Shown: in pieces, positions 7,241 through 15,942 of the stretch
Position numbering within the stretch: the stretch's first letter is position 1
Layout of the letters: every line of letters starts with the position of its first letter
DNA from: CAYRFF01 sp964436125
Lineage (GTDB): Bacteria > Bacteroidota > Bacteroidia > Chitinophagales > Saprospiraceae
DNA: 21,735 nt
NCBI GenBank assembly: GCA_964436125.1
Contig: CAYTBT010000039.1
Location: 1 to 21,735 of the forward strand
Direction of reading: 5' to 3'
Notes under the pieces: model-generated
Databases searched by the model: none
Told to the model about the DNA's origin: nothing
Seen by the model: the letters and a program-made list of their open reading frames with translations, nothing else
Position numbers and translations under genes: made by a program

Positions 7241-9577
7241 ATGCAGGATAAATTCTTCTTTACACTGATAATGTGCTTTATGCTTTCCCTTACGGCAAAT
7301 GCCCAGGATATGTTCACCTTGAGTGGATATGTGCTTGCTGAAGGGAGTAACGAGGCGCTGTTTAATGCCGATATCTCTGTCGTGGGCAAAGCTGCGATGG
7401 GCACAACGAGCAATGAATATGGCTTTTTCTCCTTGACCATGCCGGCGGGCAAGTACACAATCGCTGTAAACTACCTTGGATACGCTCGGAAGGTCGAGCA
7501 AATTAAGCTGGTGAAAGACCTGCAGATGAACTTCCTGCTGAAAAAAGGGATACGCATGGAAGAAGTCATTATCAGCAACAAGCGCGCCGATGAGAATGTT
7601 ACCGGAACCGTGATGGGTAAAGTGAACTTAAAAGCCGAGGCGATTAAAGAATTGCCTGCCTTATTCGGTGAAGTCGATGTCCTCAAGACATTGCAATTGC
7701 TTCCCGGTGTGCTTACGAGCGGGGAAGGCAGTTCAGGTTTTTATGTGAGGGGCGGTGGCGCAGACCAGAACCTGATTCTGATGGATGAAGCTCTCGTATA
7801 TAATTCCGGCCATCTACTAGGCTTTTTCTCCGTTTTTAATCCCGATGCGGTAAAAAATCTTACCTTAATCAAGGGAAGTATGCCGGCGCGCTATGGTGGG
7901 CGCTTATCCTCTGTCGTCGATATTCAGATGAAAGAAGGAAATAGCCATGAATTCGGTGCAGCCGGAGGTATAGGGCTCGTCTCAAGCAGACTTATGCTGG
8001 AGGGGCCTATCCTCAAGGATAAAGCCGCTTTTCTTATTGCCGGGAGGCGGACTTATTTAATGGATCTCGTTCAGCCATTCCTGAAAAAAACCAACTTTGC
8101 CGGGACCAATTATTTCTTCTACGACATAAATGCCAAGCTAAATTACCGCTTCTCAGGGAAAAACCGACTCTACGCCAGCGCATACTTTGGGCGAGACGTC
8201 TTCAAGTTTCAGAGTAAGGATAATGGCGTGGGATTTGACTTTCCCTATGGCAACAAGACCTTGAGTGTCCGGTGGAATCACCTATTCTCCGACAAGCTAT
8301 TCATGAATCTTACCGCGGTGTACAATGATTATATGTATAATTTTACCGGCAGTCTCAATGAATTTACGGTTAAAAGCACATCACGCGTCCGGGATATCGG
8401 CTTGAAAGCAAGATGGGAATACTTCCCCGCGGCGGCACACGACCTGACATTTGGGCTCGACCTCTTGCATAATACCTTAAGTCCCAATATCGTCAGCGGG
8501 GAAACGGAGCTTGAGACTTTTCAGAATGATCTTCTGACCAAGTACGGAGGAAGTATAGCCGGCTATATCATGGACGACTGGAAGATCAATGCGCGTTTGA
8601 AAGTCTTGATCGGATTGCGTCTATCGCTATTTGCTCAGCTGGGTCCATTTACGAGCTCGACAGAAGATTATAGCTTTTACGAGCCATTGATTACCTATTT
8701 TCACCCACAACCCAGAGCTTCGATGCGATATAAACTCACGTCAAACTCATCGATAAAAGCAGGCATAGGATATACCGTTCAATACCTGCATCGCGTTTCC
8801 AATTCATCTTCAACCCTTCCCATCGATATATGGGTGCCGAGCACACGTCGGATTAAACCACAGGAGAATATACAGTATTCGGTCGGTTATTTTCTGAACT
8901 TTGCTTCCGATACCTACGCTTTCTCCACCCAATTGTACTACCGCGATTTATATAATCAGATTGATTATCGCGACGACTATGTGAGTTCAATAACAAGCGA
9001 TATTGAAACCCAATTTGTCATCGGACGCGGTCGTGCTTATGGAGCGGAAGTGTATCTTAAAAAGCAAAAAGGGAAGCTCACGGGCTGGATTTCCTATACC
9101 TTATCGCGATCTCAACGGAGTTTTCCCGATATAGAAGAGGGGAGAATATTTCCGGCAACTTATGATAAAACCCATGATTTATCCGTTGTTGCGACCTACC
9201 GATTCTCGCCCAAGTTTCTTGCGAGCGCGACATTTGTCTATGGATCAGGGAAGGGGTACACGCCCATAGCCGGCATTTACCCCATTGAAAGCAATCTACA
9301 TATTTTCTACGGTCCACGGAATAGTAAACGACTGGAAGATTATCATCGACTAGACCTTTCTTTTACTTATACGCCCTTAGGAGGAGAGAATAAATCGTGG
9401 AAATCGAGCTGGAATTTGTCAATTTACAATGTATATAATCGGAAAAACCCCTTTTTTATATACAATTCAATAGAAACGGATGATGCAAGCGGCACAGTAA
9501 GTAATACATCGACCAAGGTGTCAATATTTCCTATCATCCCGTCAATAAGCTGGAGTTTTAAATGGAATCAAGAATGA
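7241..9577 (+). CDS. TonB-dependent outer-membrane receptor with carboxypeptidase-like regulatory N-domain
   Basis: The 778-residue protein is an outer-membrane transporter energised by TonB-ExbBD. Residues 1-21 are a signal peptide (ending TANAQ). Residues about 25-103 form a CarboxypepD_reg-like domain (FTLSGYVLAEGSNEAL, GYARKVEQIKL). The segment MEEVIISNK at 106-114 precedes the plug domain (about 130-230), which shows VDVLKTLQLLPGV, GFYVRGGGADQNLILMDEA and GSMPARYGGRLSSVVDI, all standard plug signatures. The rest is a 22-strand-type barrel with frequent aromatic strand ends, and the C-terminus finishes in aromatic residues (SISWSFKWNQE). The next gene overlaps by 4 nt and encodes a DUF4249 lipoprotein, a very common partner. 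The substrate cannot be read from sequence; the pair is not a classical SusC/SusD pair. Confidence 0.92.
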   Translation: MQDKFFFTLIMCFMLSLTANAQDMFTLSGYVLAEGSNEALFNADISVVGKAAMGTTSNEYGFFSLTMPAGKYTIAVNYLGYARKVEQIKLVKDLQMNFLLKKGIRMEEVIISNKRADENVTGTVMGKVNLKAEAIKELPALFGEVDVLKTLQLLPGVLTSGEGSSGFYVRGGGADQNLILMDEALVYNSGHLLGFFSVFNPDAVKNLTLIKGSMPARYGGRLSSVVDIQMKEGNSHEFGAAGGIGLVSSRLMLEGPILKDKAAFLIAGRRTYLMDLVQPFLKKTNFAGTNYFFYDINAKLNYRFSGKNRLYASAYFGRDVFKFQSKDNGVGFDFPYGNKTLSVRWNHLFSDKLFMNLTAVYNDYMYNFTGSLNEFTVKSTSRVRDIGLKARWEYFPAAAHDLTFGLDLLHNTLSPNIVSGETELETFQNDLLTKYGGSIAGYIMDDWKINARLKVLIGLRLSLFAQLGPFTSSTEDYSFYEPLITYFHPQPRASMRYKLTSNSSIKAGIGYTVQYLHRVSNSSSTLPIDIWVPSTRRIKPQENIQYSVGYFLNFASDTYAFSTQLYYRDLYNQIDYRDDYVSSITSDIETQFVIGRGRAYGAEVYLKKQKGKLTGWISYTLSRSQRSFPDIEEGRIFPATYDKTHDLSVVATYRFSPKFLASATFVYGSGKGYTPIAGIYPIESNLHIFYGPRNSKRLEDYHRLDLSFTYTPLGGENKSWKSSWNLSIYNVYNRKNPFFIYNSIETDDASGTVSNTSTKVSIFPIIPSISWSFKWNQE

Positions 9578-10518
9578 AATGGAAGTCAAGTCATATCGCT
9601 CTATGCATAATCTTGCTTTTCGGTGCATGTGAGGAGCCATTTACACCGGATTTAAGCGATGTTGAGCCTCGTTATGTCGTAGAAGCACATGTAGAGGCGG
9701 GCAAAGATACGCGCATCGCCCCGGCCTATGCAATCCTAAGCTACTCTATGCCATTTTATGCAGATATAAATCGAGAGGCGATTGAAGAATTGTTTATTCA
9801 TGATGCTGCCGTGGAAATGATTAATGGTGTCGATACTGTACAACTTGAGGAGCTATGCCTTTCTGATTTGCCGGCTTCGGTGCGAGCTGAGATTATCAGA
9901 CAATTGAATGTAGAGACATTTGATTCTGTGATGCTGGATTTCTGTATTTATATCGATGCTCATAATGAACTCGAGGTAGAAGAAGGTGACACGGTAGAAT
10001 TGAATATCCGCGTGAACAAGGACAGCTTGTATGCAAGAACGACCTTGCCTTATTCTGTGCCCATAGACAGTTTTGACTTCCAGCCCGCACCCAATCCCGA
10101 AATATTAGACTATAAAAGTCTGGTGGGCTACCTGACCGATCCGGCCGACGTGGCGAATTATTATCGGATAAAAATATCGGTGAACGGAAGTAGATACTTG
10201 CCGGGCTTTGTCTCAGTAGTTGAAGACAAGATTTTCAATGGCAAATCCTTTGATTTTCCGATAAGTAGTCCGATTCAGCCGGATGAGGAAATGGATCCTG
10301 CGCTGTACGGATTATTTCACGATGGTGATACCGTATCCATCCAATGGATGTCCATAGATAAAGCACATTATGATTTTTGGAGTTCCCTGGAATACTCGCA
10401 AGGAAATCAAGGCCCTTTTTCGTCCTATACGCGGGTACGCGGCAATGTTGAAGGAGCACTCGGAGTATTCGGTGGCTATTCCACGCGCTTTTACGATTTT
10501 ATCATACCGACCGATTAA
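9574..10518 (+). CDS. DUF4249-family outer-membrane lipoprotein
   Basis: The 314-residue product starts with a lipoprotein signal peptide, MKWKSSHIALCIILLFGAC, with the lipidated Cys at 19, followed by EEPFTPDL. The 'VEPRYVVEAHVEAG' start of the mature part, with a beta-rich sequence up to the C-terminus, fits DUF4249, a Bacteroidota family regularly encoded after TonB-dependent receptors and thought to sit on the barrel as an accessory lipoprotein. The ATG at 9574 overlaps the receptor's TGA as ATGA, which makes it a better start than the in-frame ATG at 9562. The next gene begins 9 nt after its stop. The molecular role is unknown. Confidence 0.85.
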   Translation: MKWKSSHIALCIILLFGACEEPFTPDLSDVEPRYVVEAHVEAGKDTRIAPAYAILSYSMPFYADINREAIEELFIHDAAVEMINGVDTVQLEELCLSDLPASVRAEIIRQLNVETFDSVMLDFCIYIDAHNELEVEEGDTVELNIRVNKDSLYARTTLPYSVPIDSFDFQPAPNPEILDYKSLVGYLTDPADVANYYRIKISVNGSRYLPGFVSVVEDKIFNGKSFDFPISSPIQPDEEMDPALYGLFHDGDTVSIQWMSIDKAHYDFWSSLEYSQGNQGPFSSYTRVRGNVEGALGVFGGYSTRFYDFIIPTD

Positions 10519-10527
10519 ATTTGAGGG

Positions 10528-11250
10528 ATGATCATGGAAGCATTGAAGCTTACTAAAGGAAAGAAAACCGCACTTGTCTTGGGTGCTACGGGCCTTGTCG
10601 GCAGTAAATTGATGAATGAATTATTGCAGAATGATGCTTATGCACATATCAAGACGATAGGACGGCGTAAAACAGAGCATAAAGGCGAGAAAGTGAGTCA
10701 TATAAGCGTGGATTTTACTCGACTAGAAAGCCAGGATGAACGCATAAAAGGCCATGATCTTTTTATCGCATTCGGCACGACACTATCCACTGCAGGGAGT
10801 AAAGAGAAATTTAAAGAGATTGACTATGATTATCCCTTAAAAATTATTCAATCAGCTTACGCAAATGCCGTTCAACAAGTAATCCTTGTTTCTGCAGTGG
10901 GGGCTTCAGAAGACGCACTCTTTTTCTATTCCAGGGTGAAAGGAGTACTTGAGAAAGCCCTGCAAAGTTTTAATTTCTGGGGAATCCATATTTTCAGGCC
11001 TTCCTTGTTGCTCGGAGAACGGAATGAAAACAGATTTGGTGAAAATATTGCACAAGTTCTCGGCCGTGGACTCAACTTTATCACCGGAGGACTCGTATAT
11101 AAGTATAAACCTGTAGAAGCAGAATACCTTGCCAGGGCAATGGTAAATGCCGCACAGAAAATGGATGGTGGGGGAGTACACATCTACCCATCGAGCCGTA
11201 TTTATGAAATGGCAGAAGATTATGAATTACAATTAAAGAAAAGAAAATAA
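10528..11250 (+). CDS. NAD(P)-binding oxidoreductase, HTATIP2/YbjS-like (atypical SDR)
   Basis: The 240-residue protein has an N-terminal Rossmann motif, VLGATGLVGSKL (G19-A-T-G-L-V-G25), a strand ending DLFIAFGTT, the active-site-like VSAVGAS (S122) and FYSRVKGVLEKAL with the Y134-x-x-x-K138 pair, followed by FRPSLLLGER. These are typical of atypical short-chain dehydrogenases of the TIP30/HTATIP2 and YbjS kind, whose substrates are mostly unknown. It is full length and probably cytosolic. ATG 10534, two codons in, is an alternative start. It sits 9 nt after the DUF4249 gene and 2 nt before gldC, so it belongs to the same transcription unit. Confidence 0.85.
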   Translation: MIMEALKLTKGKKTALVLGATGLVGSKLMNELLQNDAYAHIKTIGRRKTEHKGEKVSHISVDFTRLESQDERIKGHDLFIAFGTTLSTAGSKEKFKEIDYDYPLKIIQSAYANAVQQVILVSAVGASEDALFFYSRVKGVLEKALQSFNFWGIHIFRPSLLLGERNENRFGENIAQVLGRGLNFITGGLVYKYKPVEAEYLARAMVNAAQKMDGGGVHIYPSSRIYEMAEDYELQLKKRK

Positions 11251-11252
11251 AT

Positions 11253-11597
11253 ATGCTTAGTAAATCACATATCAATATTGAGGTAGCAGTTGACGAAGAT
11301 AATATGCCGGAAAAAATCTCTTGGAAGGCATCAGCGCATCCCGACCAGGACAATTACCAAGATGCCAAGGCTATGCTGCTTGCTTTCTTCGATGGAGAGA
11401 AAAAAGAAACCTTGAAAATAGACCTATGGACCAAGGATATGCAAGTCGTTGAAATGGATAGATTCTTCTTCCAGACTCTTCATAGCATGGCCGATACCTA
11501 TATGAAATCTACCAATAATAAGGAACTCGCAGGTGCTATGCAACAATTTGTTCAGTACTTCGGCGAAAAAACACAGGTGATTAAAAAAGCTGAATAA
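11253..11597 (+). CDS. gldC: Gliding motility protein GldC homologue
   Basis: The 114-residue protein matches my recall of GldC: an N-terminal SHINIEVAVDEDNMPEKISW, then AKAMLLAFFDGEKKETLKID, LWTKDMQVVEMDRFFFQTLH, SMADTYMKST and an ending in YFGEKTQVIKK. GldC of Flavobacterium johnsoniae is 111 residues and is needed for normal gliding, being encoded next to gldB; its biochemical role is not settled. No signal peptide or membrane helix is visible, so it is likely cytoplasmic. Here gldB is not adjacent; instead the gene is last in a unit with a TonB-dependent receptor, a DUF4249 lipoprotein and an oxidoreductase. The gene may serve type IX secretion-linked functions even in non-gliding relatives. 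Confidence 0.88.
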   Translation: MLSKSHINIEVAVDEDNMPEKISWKASAHPDQDNYQDAKAMLLAFFDGEKKETLKIDLWTKDMQVVEMDRFFFQTLHSMADTYMKSTNNKELAGAMQQFVQYFGEKTQVIKKAE

Positions 11598-12507
11598 ACA
11601 TCTAAGTCTTCTGATAGAACAGCTAGATGAATCTCAGTGGTGCAACCCATCAAGGGCTAGAAAGTCCAGAAGAGTTGCATATTGCTTTCTCTGACGGACT
11701 TTCACACGTTCACCTCCGGAGAATTCCTCCGTTCCGAGGTCACAGAATGGGTAAGCCGGCCTTGGACACCTGGGAAATCCGGGATAGCTGAGCCATGGTA
11801 TCCATTAAACACATCATCAATGGAACGCCGGTGGCACGGATCTAGCTGATTTCCGCTGATCTGATTCTTACTAAAACATTGTAGAACCGATGCAGGATTC
11901 ACGACCAAGAAATTCCCCTCCATTGTTAAGGTGTTTACATCATAGACGAGGTGGTTTCTTAATCGTCCTGAAATCCATTCCGGCACCGAATTCCTATGTG
12001 ATGTGATATGCTTCAGAGTAATAGGGGATAAAATTCTCTTTATCGCCTTTGTCTAAGTACTGCATAAAAATTTATTAAATGGATAAAATTTTCACGGAAA
12101 TGGTAAATACGATGGGATAAACCTTTTATTTTAGCCGGGAAGCTCTGAACCTAAACCATCGTGGTGATGTTTACGCGCGGTTGACGATCTGGTTTTTACA
12201 GAATTTCCTGATGACTTCAGGAAAGATACGTACGTCGGTGAATTAGAAATAATTCCTGAAGAGGTATAAGCTATTTGTCGATTAAATAAGTTGGTACATA
12301 AGCATAGATTTTCTGCACACAACATTTCTACCTACCTTTGCTCCGTTGATTCAGAAGATATAAACAGATAATGCAAAACATTACAAGCCGTATATCGCTC
12401 ACGCATTCGATGGCTTCAAGGGTGAATCTGAAGTAGAAATACGCTTGAAATGCATTTATAACCATTTGTACTTAAATCTGTTAAAGCCATGTCGATAAGA
12501 TAAATTT
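11598..12507. other. 0.9-kb block without a convincing gene; several predicted RNA structures
   Basis: No reading frame here has a recognisable protein. The longest is a minus-strand frame open from about 12050 to 11702, with start candidate GTG at 11986; it has no family match I know. The first 400 bp look richer in G+C than other spacers. Visible structures are a possible pseudoknot (11641-11703), a bulged GC-rich hairpin (11712-11740) and alternative hairpins (12204-12261). A TACCTTTG box at 12333-12340 could drive the LysE-type gene. The block could be decayed coding sequence, a structured RNA or both. Confidence 0.45.
12333..12340 (+). promoter_or_regulatory. Candidate -7 promoter box for the LysE-family gene
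   Basis: TACCTTTG, preceded by C and followed by CTCC, fits TAnnTTTG exactly. It would give a 5' leader of about 160 nt before the exporter ATG at 12508. No -33 TTG is evident. Confidence 0.4.
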
Positions 12508-13131
12508 ATGCTAGGAGCTTTACTTATAGGAATAGGGCTGGGCTTATCACTATCAATTGCAGCAGGTCCTGTCTTTGTGATGATTGTGAACACATCATTG
12601 GACAAGGGGAAAAAGCAGGCAGCTTTCTTTGCCGCCGGTGTCTGGATAAGTGATGCGATATATGCATATCTAACGTATCTCGGCGTAAATTGGATTTCTG
12701 ACTTGGTGTATAGTCCGGCATATAGAAATAAATTGAGCTTTATCGGGGCATTGATTTTGCTTGTCTTTGGGATAGGGCTTATCATCAGTAAAGAAACGCG
12801 ATCCAAGGATGTGAAGTCCCTGCGGAAGCGCGATATGTTGAAACTCTTGATGCAAGGATATGCCATAAATACCTTTAATCCTTTTACGATTATTTTTTGG
12901 CTGGGTATTTCAGGAGGAATCGTTGCTCATGAGGTCTCTTCCAATCTCAATGCAGGCTTCCTCTATTTTGGCTTGCTGGGGACCGTAATATTGATGGATG
13001 TCTTAAAAATAATCCTGGCCAATAGAGTATCGGATTTACTGAAGTCCCATATCATAGCAAAGATCAGAAAGGTAACGGGAATAGTGCTTTTACTCTGTAG
13101 TGCCTTTCTGCTTTATGAATCATTTTTTTAG
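12508..13131 (+). CDS. LysE/RhtB-family amino-acid exporter
   Basis: The 207-residue membrane protein has the LysE-superfamily layout of about six helices. The start LLIGIGLGLSLSIAAGPVFV with the AAGP turn corresponds to the conserved 'PGP' region of the first helix, followed by KGKKQAAFFAAGVWISDAIY, where the Gly and Asp of helix 2 are typical. INTFNPFTIIFWLG matches the 'NPK...F' motif of the fourth segment. Such proteins export amino acids or related small compounds using the proton gradient; the substrate cannot be read from sequence. It is full length. It is separated from the upstream block by no other gene, and the next gene begins 102 nt downstream on the same strand. Confidence 0.85.
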   Translation: MLGALLIGIGLGLSLSIAAGPVFVMIVNTSLDKGKKQAAFFAAGVWISDAIYAYLTYLGVNWISDLVYSPAYRNKLSFIGALILLVFGIGLIISKETRSKDVKSLRKRDMLKLLMQGYAINTFNPFTIIFWLGISGGIVAHEVSSNLNAGFLYFGLLGTVILMDVLKIILANRVSDLLKSHIIAKIRKVTGIVLLLCSAFLLYESFF

Positions 13132-13233
13132 GATGAGGAGCTGCAGAGACTGAGATTTACCATTTTTTTTATAGATTACGCTCTGATCATATTATCTTAG
13201 ACAGAATTTTATTTCATTGATAAAAGAGACACA

Positions 13234-15396
13234 ATGCGCAACCTGAAATACATCTTATTTTTACCATTATTTTTCTTCTTTCTGCACACAAGCCATGCGC
13301 AGAAAGAAATAACAATTGATAAAATATGGAAGACTTGGGAATTTAGAGCTTCATCACCTCGTGGCTTCAATTTTCTGCCTCATAGCAATCAATATACCCG
13401 CATTGAGGGCAATGCGATTAATGTTTATGATATAGTTACGGGTGAGCGGGTAAGAACGATGTATGATGGCAAGAATGATGAGGTGCAAATCGAAGAGTTT
13501 AAGGTTCTCGGGGATGATGATCTGCTTATTCTTACTGAAATTTACCCTATTTACAGACGGAGTACTCGCGAGAAGGTCTTTTTCTATGATGCTGAATCGG
13601 AAAAACTTCAAGCCATTGCCAATGGCGAGAAAGTTATGTATGCATCAGTTGATTCTGATAAAAACAGAATTGCTTTTGTCAGAGAAAATAATCTGTATAT
13701 TCAGGACCTCAGCACCGGAGATATTCACCAGATTACAAGTGATGGAGCGAAAAATAAAATTATAAATGGTGCTTCAGACTGGGTTTACGAAGAAGAATTT
13801 TCCCTCACACAATCCTATGAATGGTCACCTGACGGGAAGTATATTGCCTACCTAAAATTTGACGAAAGTCAGGTACCTATGTATGAACTCTTTTTCTATC
13901 ATAATAAGAAGTATCCGACAATCTACAAGTATAAATATCCAAAAGTAGGGGAGAATAATTCCATTGTTACTGTACACATTTACAATACTTCAACGGGTGA
14001 AACGCATGATATAAATCTCGATGCTTATTATATCCCGCGTATTCAATGGAGTCCGGCCGGGAACTTAATCGTGACAACAATGAACAGGCATCAGAATCGG
14101 CTTGATCTACTCAGAATTAATCCTGAGAATAGAGGTATTGATACGATTATTCACGAGGAGAGCGATACGTATATTGCGGTCACCGATGCATTCAGATACA
14201 TTGAGGATGGAGAAAAATTTATCTGGCAGAGTGAAAGAAATGGATGGAAACAGCTATTCTTGTACACCAGTGAGGGCAAATTGTTGAAGAATCTGACACC
14301 CATAGGCACTGTGGTTACGGATTTTTACGGATTTGATGAAAAGAGGAATGAAATCGTATATCAAGCCGCCCTCGATCCCTTGAACAGACAGATTATTGCC
14401 AGGAATATTACAAGCGGAGAAAAGCGGACACTCGAGGCACAGATAGGAACCAATAGCGCGGCCTTTTCACCGACATTTGATTATTACAGGCATACTTTCC
14501 AGACGGTAAATACACCGCCGGTGTACACGCTGAAAAAGAATGATGGGAAAGTCGTCAAGGCGCTGGAAGATAATGCCGGCCTTCTGGCTAAAATCAAGGA
14601 ATATGATAATCCCAAGGTGGAATTCTTCAAATTGATGTCTGCCGGTGAGGAGAGCTTAAATGCCTGGATGATTAAGCCGAGTGATTTTAATCCCGATGAA
14701 GAATATCCTGTATTTATGTATGTCTATGGTGGTCCGGGTGCTCAGACGGTACGCAATTCCTGGATGTGGAATAATTACTGGTGGTTTCAGATGCTTGCGG
14801 ATAAAGGAATCATTATCGTGAGTGTCGATAATCGCGGCACCGGAGGTCGTGGTACGGCATTTAAGAATCAGACTTACCTCAATCTGGGTAAAATGGAAAC
14901 TGCTGACCAGATTAATGCTGCCAGACAACTCGCAGCACTGCCTTATGTTGATGAGGATAGGATAGGAATATTTGGCTGGAGCTATGGCGGTTTTATGGCC
15001 GCAAATTGTATTTTTAAAGGAAACGAGGTATTTGATTTGGCTATTTCGGTGGCTCCGGTTACGCATTGGAAATGGTACGATACGATTTATACGGAACGAT
15101 ATATGCGCACGGTTAAAGAAAATAAAGCAGGTTATGAGTCCAATTCCCCGATTAACTTTGCCGATCAATTGAAGGGCGATTATCTATTGATTCACGGTAC
15201 GGCAGACGATAACGTACACTTTCAGAACACCGTAGAATTAACGCGCGCATTGATAAAGGCAGGAAAGCAATTTGAAACTTATTTTTACCCCAATAGAAAT
15301 CATGGTATTTACGGAAATAATGCCCGACCACATCTCTATACCAAGATGACGCATTTTATCCTGAAGAACTTTGATTTACTGGAGGATGTTGAGTAA
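13234..15396 (+). CDS. Dipeptidyl peptidase IV (S9B serine peptidase)
   Basis: The 720-residue exported enzyme should release X-Pro or X-Ala dipeptides from peptide N-termini. A signal peptide covers residues 1-22 (ending SHAQ). The beta-propeller domain spans about 30-440 and carries DWVYEEEFS, in which E187 and E188 align with the Glu pair that binds the substrate amino terminus in DPP4. The alpha/beta-hydrolase domain (about 460-715) contains the triad S583 (FGWSYGGFMA), D658 (HGTADDNVHFQN) and H690 (NRNHGIYG), with spacing 75 and 32 as in human DPP4 (78 and 32). NWMW... hydrophobic segments are ordinary for the family. Everything needed for activity is present. The periplasmic location fits peptide feeding, as in other Bacteroidota. 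smpB follows 32 nt later. Confidence 0.93.
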   Translation: MRNLKYILFLPLFFFFLHTSHAQKEITIDKIWKTWEFRASSPRGFNFLPHSNQYTRIEGNAINVYDIVTGERVRTMYDGKNDEVQIEEFKVLGDDDLLILTEIYPIYRRSTREKVFFYDAESEKLQAIANGEKVMYASVDSDKNRIAFVRENNLYIQDLSTGDIHQITSDGAKNKIINGASDWVYEEEFSLTQSYEWSPDGKYIAYLKFDESQVPMYELFFYHNKKYPTIYKYKYPKVGENNSIVTVHIYNTSTGETHDINLDAYYIPRIQWSPAGNLIVTTMNRHQNRLDLLRINPENRGIDTIIHEESDTYIAVTDAFRYIEDGEKFIWQSERNGWKQLFLYTSEGKLLKNLTPIGTVVTDFYGFDEKRNEIVYQAALDPLNRQIIARNITSGEKRTLEAQIGTNSAAFSPTFDYYRHTFQTVNTPPVYTLKKNDGKVVKALEDNAGLLAKIKEYDNPKVEFFKLMSAGEESLNAWMIKPSDFNPDEEYPVFMYVYGGPGAQTVRNSWMWNNYWWFQMLADKGIIIVSVDNRGTGGRGTAFKNQTYLNLGKMETADQINAARQLAALPYVDEDRIGIFGWSYGGFMAANCIFKGNEVFDLAISVAPVTHWKWYDTIYTERYMRTVKENKAGYESNSPINFADQLKGDYLLIHGTADDNVHFQNTVELTRALIKAGKQFETYFYPNRNHGIYGNNARPHLYTKMTHFILKNFDLLEDVE

Positions 15397-15428
15397 ATGG
15401 AATTACGAGAGGAAAATAAATATATTGG

Positions 15429-15914
15429 ATGGGAAGTAAGGAGGAATTTGTACCGGAAATTGAAATAAAAAATCGCAAAGCAAGCTTTCAGTATTTTCTG
15501 GGGCAACACTTTGAGGCCGGGATTGTCTTGCGCGGCTCTGAGATTAAATCGATTAAGCGTGGATCTGTAAATATAGGCGATGCATTCTGTTATTTTCATA
15601 AAAATGAGCTCTATGTGAAAAATATGCATATTTCAGAGTATAAGTACGGCTCCCCTCATACCAATCACGAGCCTCTCAGAGAAAGAAAACTACTCCTCAG
15701 AAGAAATGAATTAAAGAAAATTGCCAAGAAAGTGAAACAGAAAGGGGCTACGGTCATTCCCGTCAGATTATACGTAAATGAAAGAGGACTCGCCAAGCTT
15801 GAAATTGCAATCGCTACCGGTAAAAAATCTCATAATAAACGCGATTCTATCAAGAAAAAGGACCAGAAGAGAGAAATGGAACGCGCCAAGCAAGATTATA
15901 AGCGGTATCATTAA
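15429..15914 (+). CDS. smpB: SsrA-binding protein SmpB
   Basis: The 161-residue protein binds tmRNA and brings it to stalled ribosomes in trans-translation. It begins after a short extension with EIEIKNRKASFQYFLGQHFE, has AGIVLRGSEIKSIKRGSVNI, NHEPLRERKLLLRRNEL and VRLYVNERGLAKLEIAIATG, then the C-terminal tail GKKSHNKRDSIKKKDQKREM. The tail motif usually reads GKKxxDKR; here Asp is replaced by Asn. The basic tail inserts into the ribosomal channel in the known structures. Size and all core motifs fit. It lies 32 nt after the peptidase gene, so it may be co-transcribed. The tmRNA gene itself is not in the window. Confidence 0.93.
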   Translation: MGSKEEFVPEIEIKNRKASFQYFLGQHFEAGIVLRGSEIKSIKRGSVNIGDAFCYFHKNELYVKNMHISEYKYGSPHTNHEPLRERKLLLRRNELKKIAKKVKQKGATVIPVRLYVNERGLAKLEIAIATGKKSHNKRDSIKKKDQKREMERAKQDYKRYH

Positions 15915-15942
15915 TTTTATCCCTTATGAATAATTCCTTTCT

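Noticed and set aside
7241..10518. Classical SusC/SusD polysaccharide-uptake pair
   Set aside because: The lipoprotein is DUF4249-like and lacks SusD features, and no glycan-degrading enzymes are nearby.
12131..12325. 64-codon minus-strand frame in the gene-free block
   Set aside because: Its sequence is serine-rich without a pattern and it overlaps the alternative hairpins; no domain or start signal supports it.
11598..12507. tmRNA, RNase P RNA, tRNA, lysine riboswitch or group II intron in the gene-free block
   Set aside because: I looked for their conserved motifs (tRNA T-loop, tmRNA ends, RNase P core, domain V hairpin, lysine aptamer core) on both strands and found no convincing match.
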